Shown in pieces: positions 42,528 to 50,737 of a DNA stretch of 64,000 nt. The DNA comes from VXNE01 sp963664635 (lineage in GTDB: Bacteria; Pseudomonadota; Gammaproteobacteria; Pseudomonadales; Azotimanducaceae). Positions within the stretch are counted from its first letter, which is position 1. Each line of letters begins with the position of its first letter. The translations under genes were made by a program, and so were the position numbers. The stretch is taken from NCBI GenBank assembly GCA_963664635.1, contig OY761542.1, positions 3,038,001 to 3,102,000 on the forward strand, written 5' to 3'. The notes under the pieces are model-generated. The model searched no databases, was not told where the DNA came from, and saw only the letters and a program-made list of their open reading frames with translations.

Positions 42528-43165
42528 TCGCTCTGATCCAGCAGGGCGAGGTGCTGCTGTTCGCGGTCCTGCTCGCCGCGCTGATCCTGTCCCTCACGTG
42601 CCACGAGTTCGGGCACGCACTCGTCGCCAAACTGCACGGCGACCCCACGGCGGAGCGCGCCGGGCGACTCACCCTCAACCCACTGGCCCACATCGACCTG
42701 ATGGGCCTGTTCATGGTCGTGCTGGTCGGCTTCGGTTACGCCAAGCCCGTGCCGACCGATCCACGCAACTTCCGCTCGAAGCGGGCGGACCTCTGGGTCG
42801 CCGCGGCCGGCCCGGCGATGAACCTGCTGCTGGCGGCGCTCGCCTGGAACTTCTTCCTGACGATGCGGATGAACGGCGTCGAGTATTTCGCCGCGCGCGG
42901 GCCGGAGACCTTCTTCGTCGTCCTCGTGCAGGTGAACCTGCTCCTGATGGTGTTCAACCTGATCCCGCTGGGTCCGCTGGACGGCCACTACATCCTGCCC
43001 CACTTCCTGCCCGCGGGGGCGGCCCGGACCTACCGCGAGTACAACCAGCGCTACGGGGTCTACGCCCTGCTCGGACTGATACTCCTGGCCATCCTGGGCG
43101 TGCCGGTGTTCAGCGCCGTCATGTCGTTCGCGGCCGCACTGGTGCCGTACATCACCATCGTCTGA
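42524..43165 (+). CDS. Site-2 protease family membrane metalloprotease
   Basis: A 213-residue membrane protein with the zinc motif HEFGH at 27-31 (SLTCHEFGHALVAKLHGD) and the distal NLIPLGPLDGHYIL motif that supplies the Asp ligand. Five to six hydrophobic helices are visible. It is the short type of S2P-like peptidase without PDZ domains. It starts from a GTG overlapping the rhomboid stop by four bases. Family members cleave membrane-anchored regulators; the short type has few known substrates. The assignment is firm. Confidence 0.88.
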   Translation: MIALIQQGEVLLFAVLLAALILSLTCHEFGHALVAKLHGDPTAERAGRLTLNPLAHIDLMGLFMVVLVGFGYAKPVPTDPRNFRSKRADLWVAAAGPAMNLLLAALAWNFFLTMRMNGVEYFAARGPETFFVVLVQVNLLLMVFNLIPLGPLDGHYILPHFLPAGAARTYREYNQRYGVYALLGLILLAILGVPVFSAVMSFAAALVPYITIV

Positions 43166-43291
43166 CCCGCCGGCACATCTCGCACGCGCAGCGGGGCGCG
43201 GGACGCACATACTCGTCCGAGTTTTCCCACAGACCCGGTGCCGAACGCGATTTACGCTGGCCCTCCCTGTCCAGCTTCCGAGGACGCCGGC

Positions 43292-43891
43292 ATGCCACGA
43301 GACGCCACCCGACTGCGCAAACGCGTCGACGCTGTCGCGAACCTGCTCGATCCCGACAGCCGAGCCGCGCACGACCGCATCCGCATCGTTCTGACCGATC
43401 TCTTCGAGCGGTGCGAACGCGGCTCGACGTTTCACGCGCTACGCGCGCTGGCGGCGGCCGGTCTGGACGCGCAGACCCTCGAAGCCATGATCGAGCTGAA
43501 GGAGATCTGGGCGCTGCGGTCCGAGTGGTGGTACCGCCGATCCCGCAACGAGATCGTCGAGATGGAGCGCGGACCAACGGCATTGTCGTGGAGGCTCGCG
43601 CGCCGCGTGTGCCTCGCGCGCTGGCAGTATCCGCCGGAAGCCATGATCGAGGACGAGTGGTTCGACGAGTGGCTGGCGGCCCCGCCGCGCGCCCCGGGCT
43701 ACCACGACTTCGTGACTTTCATTGGCGAGAAGATCGACGGGCGCGCGACCGACGACCTGTGGGCCGGCCTCCGGGCGCTCGACAACGCTCCCGAACAGGT
43801 CTACGACCGCGACCCGTCGCCGCCGCCTCCGCTCCGGGGCAGTCTGCCGCCGGACACGGGCCCGCGGACCATCGCCGAACTCCTGGCCTGA
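43292..43891 (+). CDS. Hypothetical protein
   Basis: A 199-residue protein that I do not recognise. It starts MPRDATRLRKRVDAVANLLD with GAGGA upstream. It is helix-rich and charged, with a Trp-rich middle (EIWALRSEWWYRRSRNEIVE, later EDEWFDEWL) and a Pro-rich tail (SPPPPLRGSLPP). No signal peptide, membrane segment or known catalytic motif is visible. Codon use looks like its neighbours and the frame is clean, so it is probably a real gene. It lies between the proteases and an SDR gene, all in the same direction. Confidence 0.6.
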   Translation: MPRDATRLRKRVDAVANLLDPDSRAAHDRIRIVLTDLFERCERGSTFHALRALAAAGLDAQTLEAMIELKEIWALRSEWWYRRSRNEIVEMERGPTALSWRLARRVCLARWQYPPEAMIEDEWFDEWLAAPPRAPGYHDFVTFIGEKIDGRATDDLWAGLRALDNAPEQVYDRDPSPPPPLRGSLPPDTGPRTIAELLA

Positions 43892-44063
43892 CCCCGTGCC
43901 CTCTCCCCCTCGTCAATCGCCCGCGGTCGCCCGTCAGGACCCGCCCGAGTACCACGCCGGAGCGGGGCCCCGCGGTGGGCCGGCGGAGGCTCGCCTGACC
44001 CGGGGTTGCCGCCGGGGCAGCGGCTCGGAGAAACTCCGCGTCCTGCCACGCGAGGAACTGCTC

Positions 44064-44777
44064 ATGCCATCGACCGAACCGAAAGGCACCTGCCTCGTCA
44101 CCGGGGTCGGACCGGGTACCGGCGCCGCCATCACCCGCCGCTTCGCCGCCGGGGGTTACCAGGTCGCCATGCTCGCCCGCGACGCCGCCCGTCTCGCCGC
44201 GCTCGAGGCGGAGATCGACGGCGCGACCGCCTTTCCGTGCGACGTCACCGACACCGGTCGACTCGGCGAGGTCATCGACGCGGTGCGGAACCGGCTCGGG
44301 AGTCCCGATGTCCTGGTCCACAACGCGGTCGGCGGCGCCTTCGGCGAGTTTCTCGACATCGACGCGGAGACCCTCGAACGGAACTTCCAGGTGAACGTCG
44401 TCGCCCTGCTGCACCTCGCCCAGATGCTCGCCCCGGCGATGATCGAGCGCGGGGCCGGCGCGATCGTCTGCACCGGCAACACGTCCGCGTACCGCGGCAA
44501 GCCGGCGTTCGCGGGGTTCGCGCCGACCAAGGCCGCGCAGCGCATCCTGGCCGAATCGATGGCCCGCTCGCTGGGACCCCGGGGCGTGCACGTCGGGTAC
44601 GTCGCCATCGACGCCGTGATCGATCTCGAGTGGACCCGGCGCCGCAATCCGGACGCCCCGGACGACTACTTCTGCAAGCCCGACGATATCGCCGGGGAAG
44701 TGTGGCACCTCGCCCACCAGCCGCGCTCGGCGTGGACTTTCGACGCGGTCATCCGGCCGTTCGGCGAGCACTGGTGA
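44064..44777 (+). CDS. SDR family oxidoreductase
   Basis: A 237-residue short-chain dehydrogenase-like protein. The cofactor motif is unusual: TGVGPGTGAAITRRFAAGGY in place of TGxxxGIG. Then come PDVLVHNAVGGAFG, IVCTGNTSAYRGKPAF (position of the catalytic Ser taken by Thr/Asn/Thr-Ser) and FAPTKAAQRIL, where the YxxxK tyrosine is replaced by Phe-Ala-Pro with Lys kept. The missing Tyr means ordinary SDR catalysis is doubtful; it could use another residue or be a binding protein. GAGGAAC precedes the ATG. The VapBC promoter begins immediately after its stop. Confidence 0.78.
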   Translation: MPSTEPKGTCLVTGVGPGTGAAITRRFAAGGYQVAMLARDAARLAALEAEIDGATAFPCDVTDTGRLGEVIDAVRNRLGSPDVLVHNAVGGAFGEFLDIDAETLERNFQVNVVALLHLAQMLAPAMIERGAGAIVCTGNTSAYRGKPAFAGFAPTKAAQRILAESMARSLGPRGVHVGYVAIDAVIDLEWTRRRNPDAPDDYFCKPDDIAGEVWHLAHQPRSAWTFDAVIRPFGEHW

Positions 44778-44806
44778 TTGACGCCCATTACACACCCTGC
44801 TATACA
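44778..44806 (+). promoter_or_regulatory. vapBC promoter
   Basis: TTGACG and TATACA are separated by exactly 17 bp, starting on the base after the SDR stop codon and ending 23 bp before vapB. The following TATACACATAGGAATACAC region is a likely VapBC autoregulation site. Confidence 0.65.
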
Positions 44807-44829
44807 CATAGGAATACACGCCGGCGTAC

Positions 44830-45039
44830 ATGGCCATGCGGACCAACATCGAACTCGACGCGGAGCTCGTTCGGGAAGCGCAGGAGCTGAGCGGCATCCG
44901 GACCAAGCGGGCGGTCGTTCACGAAGCGTTGGCGGAGTTCGTCGCCCATCGGAAACGGCTGGACCTCCGGGAACTCCAGGGGACCGACCTGCTCGATCCG
45001 GACTACGATCACAAGGCCACCAGGGTCACGCGTTACTGA
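44830..45039 (+). CDS. vapB: VapB-type antitoxin
   Basis: A 69-residue ribbon-helix-helix protein: MRTNIELDAELVREAQELSG is the DNA-binding strand and helix, RTKRAVVHEALAEFVAHRKR the second helix, and the acidic C-terminus wraps the toxin. It represses its own operon and blocks VapC. The ATG at 44830 has another ATG two codons later; neither has a strong SD. The toxin gene starts 18 nt after its stop. Confidence 0.88.
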   Translation: MAMRTNIELDAELVREAQELSGIRTKRAVVHEALAEFVAHRKRLDLRELQGTDLLDPDYDHKATRVTRY

Positions 45040-45057
45040 AGCGCGCTTCAGAGCGGG

Positions 45058-45465
45058 ATGTACCTCGTCGACACGTCCGTATGGATCGACTACCTGCGCG
45101 GCCGAACAGGTTTGCACGTGAGCTTCCTGCGGAAGCTGCTGGACAATCCCCTCGCGGTGGCCATCACCCACCTCATCTACCTGGAGATCCTGCAGGGCGC
45201 CCGCGACCCGGCGGCGTTCGAGCGTCTGAAGGACTTTTTCGGCGGACAGCAATTCGTCGTTCTCAAGCAGCCTCTCGCGAGTCACGAGGCTGCCGCCAGA
45301 ATCTACCTCGACTGTCGCCGGCGTGGCGTGACCGTCCGTTCGAGCGTCGACTGCCTGATCGCGCAGTCCGCCATCGAGTCCGACCTGACCCTGCTGCACC
45401 ATGACCGGGACTTCGCAAGCATCGCCTCCGTCACGCCCGCACTGCGCCAGAAGACCTTTCCGTAG
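45058..45465 (+). CDS. vapC: VapC-type PIN-domain toxin
   Basis: A 135-residue PIN ribonuclease. The acidic Mg-binding residues are Asp5 (MYLVDTSVWIDYLRG), Glu43 (YLEILQG), Asp98 (SSVDCLIAQ) and Asp116/Asp118 (LLHHDRDF). It cuts RNA, in studied cases tRNA or rRNA, when free of VapB. All catalytic positions are present, so it should be active. It forms a two-gene operon with vapB and converges on the homocysteine methyltransferase gene. Confidence 0.9.
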   Translation: MYLVDTSVWIDYLRGRTGLHVSFLRKLLDNPLAVAITHLIYLEILQGARDPAAFERLKDFFGGQQFVVLKQPLASHEAAARIYLDCRRRGVTVRSSVDCLIAQSAIESDLTLLHHDRDFASIASVTPALRQKTFP

Positions 45466-45509
45466 TCCCCCAAAAGCCGCGCCGGCCGCTTGCGCGACAA
45501 GCGTCATCG

Positions 45510-46415
45510 CTACCGCGGCGCGCCTCGGGCCGAGGTCGTCCCGAGCGCCGCGGACAGCGCGGCGATGTCTTCCGGTCCGACGCCGCAGCACCCGCCGTAC
45601 AGCGAGGCACCACTCCGGAAAGCGTCCAGAGCGCCCTCGACGAACGCCCGCGTGTCGAGTTCCTGGTGGTGCTCGACCTCCGCGTCGTTGTCGAGGATCC
45701 AGTCATCGGGCACGTGGAACCGGTTGGGGTAGCCGCCGAACGGCGCATCCGTCAGCCCGGCCAGGGTGGTCATCCCCACCGCGATCGCTTCCCGGGTCGT
45801 GCAGTTGAAGAGGAACGCGTCCGGCGCGAGGTCCGCCACCGCATCGAGGGCCTGCTCGATCGACTCGCCGCTGCGCAACCCGCCGCCCGGCGTCTCCGCG
45901 AGCGTCCAGGAGACATACACCGGCAATCCACGCGCCCGCCCCGCCGCCCGGGCGGCAACGGCCGCGTTTCGGGCCTCGCGCGCCGACGACATCGTCTCGC
46001 ACACGAAGAGGTCCACGTGCGGCTCGAGCGCGCCGGCGAGGCTCGCGTAGAGCGGTGCCGCCTCCGCGTCCGGCGGTACGAGGTCGGCCCGGTAGCTCTC
46101 GGAGAGCGGCGGCAGGCAGCCCGCGACACGCGCGTCCGTACCGGACTCTCGCACCGCCCGACGAGCGAGTTCGCCCGACAGGGCGGTCAACTCGACGTAG
46201 CGGGACTCGAGGTGCTGCTTGCAGAGGTAGCTCGGGATGGTCGAGTAGCTGTTGGTGGTGATGATCCGCGCACCGGCGGCGATGTAGTCGAGATGGGCCT
46301 GCACGACCGCCTCGGGGTTCTCGACCAACGGTCGAGCCGACCAGAGCCCGGTGCGCGAAGCCACGCCGCGCCGGATCAGTTCGGCGCCCATGCCGCCGTC
46401 GAGAATCGTGGGCAT
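45510..46415 (-). CDS. Homocysteine S-methyltransferase family protein
   Basis: A 301-residue TIM-barrel methyltransferase. The N-terminus TILDGGMGAELIRRGV and the zinc ligands (Cys in FLFNCTTREA and the Cys pair in YGGCCGVGPE) are those of the MmuM/BHMT family. These enzymes move a methyl group from S-methylmethionine, betaine or a similar donor to homocysteine. The ATG follows GGAGGGAGAG. It is not linked to the corrinoid operon 30 kb away, but could use the same donor class (inference). A REP-like hairpin separates it from the upstream GNAT gene. Confidence 0.88.
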   Translation of the reverse strand: MPTILDGGMGAELIRRGVASRTGLWSARPLVENPEAVVQAHLDYIAAGARIITTNSYSTIPSYLCKQHLESRYVELTALSGELARRAVRESGTDARVAGCLPPLSESYRADLVPPDAEAAPLYASLAGALEPHVDLFVCETMSSAREARNAAVAARAAGRARGLPVYVSWTLAETPGGGLRSGESIEQALDAVADLAPDAFLFNCTTREAIAVGMTTLAGLTDAPFGGYPNRFHVPDDWILDNDAEVEHHQELDTRAFVEGALDAFRSGASLYGGCCGVGPEDIAALSAALGTTSARGAPR

Positions 46416-46433
46416 CACGTCGTCTCTCCCTCC

Positions 46434-46479
46434 AATGGGCGGCCACGAGGGTCCGGGACGGGCGGCCACAAGGGTCGCC
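46434..46479. repeat. REP-like hairpin with a partial second copy
   Basis: GGGCGGCCACGAGGGTCC at 46438 is followed by GGGCGGCCACAAGGGTCGCCC at 46459 and then CTACAGGG. The stem, loop and CCCCTACA tail match the elements at 41916 and 53984. Confidence 0.65.
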
Positions 46480-46480
46480 C

Positions 46481-47095
46481 CTACAGGGTTTTGACGCAGC
46501 AGCTTACCTGACAGGCGTCGGCGGGGTCGGCGGCAGGGGTTGCCAGGCCCCGCTCGATGACCATCTCGCGCAACTGCTCGTCGATCCAGGTCGCCGCAAC
46601 CTCGAAGCCCCGCTCGCGATACGCGGCCGCCGGCTGTCCGCCCATCATCGTCATCACCGGACGCGACGCCGGGGTCGCCTTGGCGACCACCGCGTCAAAC
46701 CGCCGCTCCGTGGCCCATTCCAGCAGGTAGTCCAGCAGGGCAAGGCCGATGCCGCGCCCGAAGTAGGCCGCGTCGCGCTGCTCGGAGTCGTCGGTCTGCC
46801 CCACGTGGTAACAGAAGACGGCCAGCGCGTTGTCCCCGAGCGCCGGCGCGTGCTCGCCGAAATCCCCCCAGTAGGCCGGCTCGTACGCGCCCCGAGGCGA
46901 ACGCAGACCGGGGTCGTAGCGCCGGAACTGCAACTGCCCCACGTGGCGGTCGCCGTCGAAGGCCAGGATCGCGCTCGCCCCGAGGTCCCCGATGCGCGCC
47001 GCCACGTCTGCCGTCGGGCCCTGGCAGCCGATCGGGTAGCGGCCCATGTCCGCTTCGACCATGGGGCGGTAGTCGATCGCGTCGCTGGCAGTCAT
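46481..47095 (-). CDS. GNAT-like N-acetyltransferase
   Basis: A 204-residue protein with GNAT features: ASAILAFDGDRHVGQLQFRR (strands 2-4), ALAVFCYHVGQ, then RGIGLALLDYLLEWATERRF, the acetyl-CoA pyrophosphate loop and helix, and a final GFEVAATW strand. The acceptor is unknown. The ATG at 47095 follows GAGGGGACG. A short unrelated stretch upstream keeps the frame open but has no SD. The C-terminus ends in CQVSCCVKTL. It follows the Eis-like gene by 41 nt and may share its transcript. Confidence 0.72.
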   Translation of the reverse strand: MTASDAIDYRPMVEADMGRYPIGCQGPTADVAARIGDLGASAILAFDGDRHVGQLQFRRYDPGLRSPRGAYEPAYWGDFGEHAPALGDNALAVFCYHVGQTDDSEQRDAAYFGRGIGLALLDYLLEWATERRFDAVVAKATPASRPVMTMMGGQPAAAYRERGFEVAATWIDEQLREMVIERGLATPAADPADACQVSCCVKTL

Positions 47096-47136
47096 TTCGT
47101 CCCCTCGCGTCCCCTCGCAACGCTCCGCGCCAGTTC

Positions 47137-48366
47137 CTAGAAATCCCATCCCGGCCGAGGCTGCGGCAGGCGGATCTTCTCGTCAAGCGCCCCCAACAGC
47201 CCGGGGTCCGCGCGCAGGTCGGTCGTGGCCGCCAGCACGGAGGCGCTGCGCACGCCAAACCACATGCGGCTGAAGGGGCCCACGGAGGCCTCCAGCGTCG
47301 GCAGGCTCCGGGCCACGCCCGGCTCCGCGGCAGACGTTTCGCCCAAGGTCACGACGTAGTCGCCCCCGGCGCCCGGCCACGCGTTGTCCCCGTCAAGGTG
47401 CTCGGTCACCGGGTCGTTGAGCCGCAGGTTGAAGCGCAGGTCGGGGCCGGGGAGACACGTCTTCCCCAGGCACCGCGCCACGTCCAGGATGCGCAACTGC
47501 CAGTACGCCATGGTCTCGTGCTGGTTCGCGAACTTGCCGCGCTCGGTGTTGCGCCGCTGGCGGAACGGTTGCTTCAGGAGGTCCTGCAACTGGATGTCGG
47601 GCGGTTCCAGCATCGCCACGGACGAAACCTGGTCCCCGAGACCCTTGACGAGCGCCAGCAGCTCCATGAGCTGCTCGACGGTCTCGTAGCCGATCCAGTT
47701 GATCTCGTACGGGCCGTGCTCGCCAGGCGCCTCGCCCCATACGAAGTGGCTCAGGCCACCGTCGGCCGCGTCGCGGTAGCCGAGGCCGAAGGCGTCGTCG
47801 GTCCACGCCATCTCGCACTCGACCACCCGCGGCGGCGTCAGCGTGCAGCCGCCGTGGCCCCGCCGGCGCCGCCCCATGCACGCGTGCACCTCCGGCCAGT
47901 CCGCCGCGGTCAGGCGCCGCGGAGGCCGGAATCTCTGCTCCACCGTCAGGGATGCGGGATCGAACACGAAACGGTGCTCGTATGAGCCGCTGCCGAAGCC
48001 GACGCGATCGTAGAAGCCCTGCTCGAACATGCCGAGCGCCGAGACCTCGGCGCCGTTCCCGGCCTGCGCCGCCATGGCCCGGGCGGTCAGCCGGCCCGCC
48101 GCGCCGAGCTTGCGGGCGACACGGCTCGTCGTCACGGCGGTCACCGCGGCGAGATCGAGGTCCACGGCTCCGTAACGCATCGTGCCCGGTGTCGTGTGGA
48201 CCGCGCACTCGGCCTCGCCCTGCAGGCGCAACACGTAGGCATCCCCGCACTCGAAATAGCGCGACACCATCGGCGCGCGCTCCGCGTCGATCCAGCCGAC
48301 CTCGCGCCAGATGCGCTGGACGGCCTGGGCGTCCTGGTCGGGGTCGTAGTTCGCGATCTCCAACAT
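47137..48366 (-). CDS. Eis-like GNAT acetyltransferase with SCP2-like C-terminus
   Basis: A 409-residue protein. The N-terminus is GNAT-like (VTAVTTSRVARKLGAAGRLT, then VSALGMFEQGFYDRVGFGSG), with a second acetyltransferase-like middle part and an SCP2-like C-terminal domain (DLRFNLRLNDPVTEHL, then SRMWFGVRSASVLAATTDLR). This three-part order is that of Eis-type multi-acetylating enzymes. The acceptor here is unknown. GGGGAGACC precedes the ATG. It lies 31 nt after malate synthase G in the same direction, so it may be expressed with it. Confidence 0.78.
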   Translation of the reverse strand: MLEIANYDPDQDAQAVQRIWREVGWIDAERAPMVSRYFECGDAYVLRLQGEAECAVHTTPGTMRYGAVDLDLAAVTAVTTSRVARKLGAAGRLTARAMAAQAGNGAEVSALGMFEQGFYDRVGFGSGSYEHRFVFDPASLTVEQRFRPPRRLTAADWPEVHACMGRRRRGHGGCTLTPPRVVECEMAWTDDAFGLGYRDAADGGLSHFVWGEAPGEHGPYEINWIGYETVEQLMELLALVKGLGDQVSSVAMLEPPDIQLQDLLKQPFRQRRNTERGKFANQHETMAYWQLRILDVARCLGKTCLPGPDLRFNLRLNDPVTEHLDGDNAWPGAGGDYVVTLGETSAAEPGVARSLPTLEASVGPFSRMWFGVRSASVLAATTDLRADPGLLGALDEKIRLPQPRPGWDF

Positions 48367-48397
48367 GGTCTCCCCGGGGCCCGCGCCTTCCGGCGGT

Positions 48398-50590
48398 TCA
48401 GCCGCCGTTGCGTGCCTTCAGTTCCCGCCGCCGCGCGTGCAGGATCGGCTCCGTGTAACCGTTCGGCTGCTGGCGGCCGCGGAAGACCAGGTCGCAGGCG
48501 GCCTGGAAAGCGAGGCTGCTCTCGAAGTCAGGCGCCATGTTGGTGTAGGCGTCGTCGTCCGCGTTCTGGCGGTCCACCACGCCGGCCATGCGCTCCATCG
48601 TCTCGCGTACCTGGCTCTCCGAGGCGATGCCGTGGTGCAGCCAGTTGGTGATGTGCTGGCTGGAGATGCGGCACGTGGCGCGGTCTTCCATCAAGCCGAC
48701 GTCGTGAATGTCCGGGACCTTCGAGCAGCCCACCCCCTGGTCCACCCAGCGCACCACGTAGCCGAGGATGCCCTGGGCGTTGTTGTCGAGTTCCGACTGC
48801 ACCTCGGCGGCGGACAGGTTCTCTCCCGCGAGCAGCGGGATCTTCAGGATGTCGTCGACGCTGGCCCGCGTCCGCGCGGCAAGGTCGCGCTGGCGCGCCG
48901 CCACCTCGACCTCGTGGTAGTGCAGCGCGTGCAGCGTGGCCGCCGTGGGCGACGGCACCCAGGCACAGTCGGCCCCGGCGCTCGGGTGATTCGACTTCAC
49001 CGCGAGCATCTCCTTCATTTCGTCGGGTTTCGGCCACATGCCCTTGCCGATCTGGGCCCGGCCGGGGAAGCCGGTCGCGAGGCCCGCGTCGACGTTCGCG
49101 TCCTCGTACGCGGCGATCCAGGTCTCCTGCTTCATCGGTTCCTTGCGCACCATGGCGCCGGCCAGCATGCTCGTGTGGATCTCGTCGCCGGTGCGATCGA
49201 GGAACCCCGTGTTGATGAAGACGACGCGCTCGCGCGCCACGCGGATGCACTCGCGCAGGTTGAGGCTCGTGCGGCGTTCCTCGTCCATGATGCCAATCTT
49301 CAGCGTATTGCGGGCGAGGCCGAGCACGTCTTCCACGCGGTCGAAAAGCTCGCACGCAAAGGCCGTCTCCTCCGGGCCGTGCATCTTCGGCTTGACGATG
49401 TAGACACTGCCGGCGCGGCTGTTGACGAACTCGCCATTGCCCTGCAGATCGTGCACCGCCGCGAGGCTCGTCAGCGCCGCGTCGAGAATGCCCTCGAACA
49501 CTTCGTCGCCGCCCGCGTCGAGCACGGCGTCGTTGGTCATGAGGTGCCCGACGTTGCGCACGAGCATGAGGCTGCGCCCCGGCAGCGTCAGGGCCGAACC
49601 GTCCGGGGCGGTGAAGGCGCGGTCGCCCGCGAGGCGGCGCACGATCGTCGTGCCGCCCTTCTCCACGCGCTCGGTGAGGTCGCCCTTCATGAGGCCGAGC
49701 CAGTTCCCGTAGACCAGGCTCTTGTCGTCCGCGTCCACCGCCGCCACCGAGTCCTCGCAATCCTGGATGACGGTGATGGCGGACTCGAGGACCACGTCCT
49801 TGACGCCCGCGGCGTGCGCCGCGCCGACGTGGTGCTCACGGTCGATCTGGATCTCCAGGTGCAGGCCGTTGTGGTGCAGCAGCACGGCCTCCGGTTCGCC
49901 CTCGCCGGAGCCGACGAATCCCGCGAAACGGGAGGCGTCGGCCAGGCCGGCCGTGCGGCCGTCGGCCACGGCGGCTGCGAGGGCGAAACCCGCGCCCACC
50001 CGCTCGACACGGTACGCGGTCACGTCGCGGTGCGATGCATCGGCGAGCGGCACCAGGGTGTCGAGCACCTTGGCGGTCTCTTCGACCACGAGCTCTCCGC
50101 GTGCGGGGTTGTAGCTCGAACCCTTCTCGCGTCCCGGCGTCTCCGGGATGATGTCGGTGCCGTAGAAGGCATCGTAGAGGCTGCCCCAGCGGGCATTTGC
50201 CGCGTTGAGCGCGTAGCGGGCGTTCATCACCGGCACCACGAGCTGTGGTCCCGCGATGTGCGCGATCTCGGGATCGACGCCAGCCTTGCCGATCTCGAAG
50301 TCCCCGCCTTCGGGCATCAGGTAGCCGATCTCCGTCAGGAACGCCTTGTAGGCCGCCGGGTCATGGACCTGACCCCGGCGCTCCGTATGCCAGGCATCGA
50401 TGCGCTCCTGGAGTTCGTCGCGGTGCGCGAGCAAGGCCCGGTTCTTCGGCGTGAGCTCCGCCACGATCGACTCGAACCCGGACCAGAAGGCATCCGCCGC
50501 GATGCCCGTCCCCGGGAGCATCCGCTCCGCCACCAGGTCATCCAGGACTTTCGCGACCCGCAGGCCGCCACGCTGTACTCGCTCCGTCAT
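48398..50590 (-). CDS. glcB: Malate synthase G
   Basis: A 730-residue enzyme, the usual length for the G type (about 720-730). It joins glyoxylate and acetyl-CoA to malate. The conserved catalytic and binding regions are present: VLESAITVIQDCEDSVAAVD, VYIVKPKMHGPEE, and NTLKIGIMDEERRTSLNL with the Mg-binding Glu/Asp. The end has QGILGYVVRWVDQGVGCSKV. GGGAGACAC precedes the ATG. No isocitrate lyase gene is in the window. The gene is divergent from the thiolase-like gene across a 147-bp gap. The identification is firm. Confidence 0.96.
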   Translation of the reverse strand: MTERVQRGGLRVAKVLDDLVAERMLPGTGIAADAFWSGFESIVAELTPKNRALLAHRDELQERIDAWHTERRGQVHDPAAYKAFLTEIGYLMPEGGDFEIGKAGVDPEIAHIAGPQLVVPVMNARYALNAANARWGSLYDAFYGTDIIPETPGREKGSSYNPARGELVVEETAKVLDTLVPLADASHRDVTAYRVERVGAGFALAAAVADGRTAGLADASRFAGFVGSGEGEPEAVLLHHNGLHLEIQIDREHHVGAAHAAGVKDVVLESAITVIQDCEDSVAAVDADDKSLVYGNWLGLMKGDLTERVEKGGTTIVRRLAGDRAFTAPDGSALTLPGRSLMLVRNVGHLMTNDAVLDAGGDEVFEGILDAALTSLAAVHDLQGNGEFVNSRAGSVYIVKPKMHGPEETAFACELFDRVEDVLGLARNTLKIGIMDEERRTSLNLRECIRVARERVVFINTGFLDRTGDEIHTSMLAGAMVRKEPMKQETWIAAYEDANVDAGLATGFPGRAQIGKGMWPKPDEMKEMLAVKSNHPSAGADCAWVPSPTAATLHALHYHEVEVAARQRDLAARTRASVDDILKIPLLAGENLSAAEVQSELDNNAQGILGYVVRWVDQGVGCSKVPDIHDVGLMEDRATCRISSQHITNWLHHGIASESQVRETMERMAGVVDRQNADDDAYTNMAPDFESSLAFQAACDLVFRGRQQPNGYTEPILHARRRELKARNGG

Positions 50591-50737
50591 GTGTCTCCCT
50601 GAAGGTCTGTCGTCGCCGAGAAGTCAGCCGCGCAACATACCGTCTCGCTTCGCCCGACCGCAAGCGCCGGTCGGCCCCGCGGGCACGTTCGAGTATCATC
50701 GCGCGACCGCGGCCGGCCCGCACAACGACCCCCGTCC

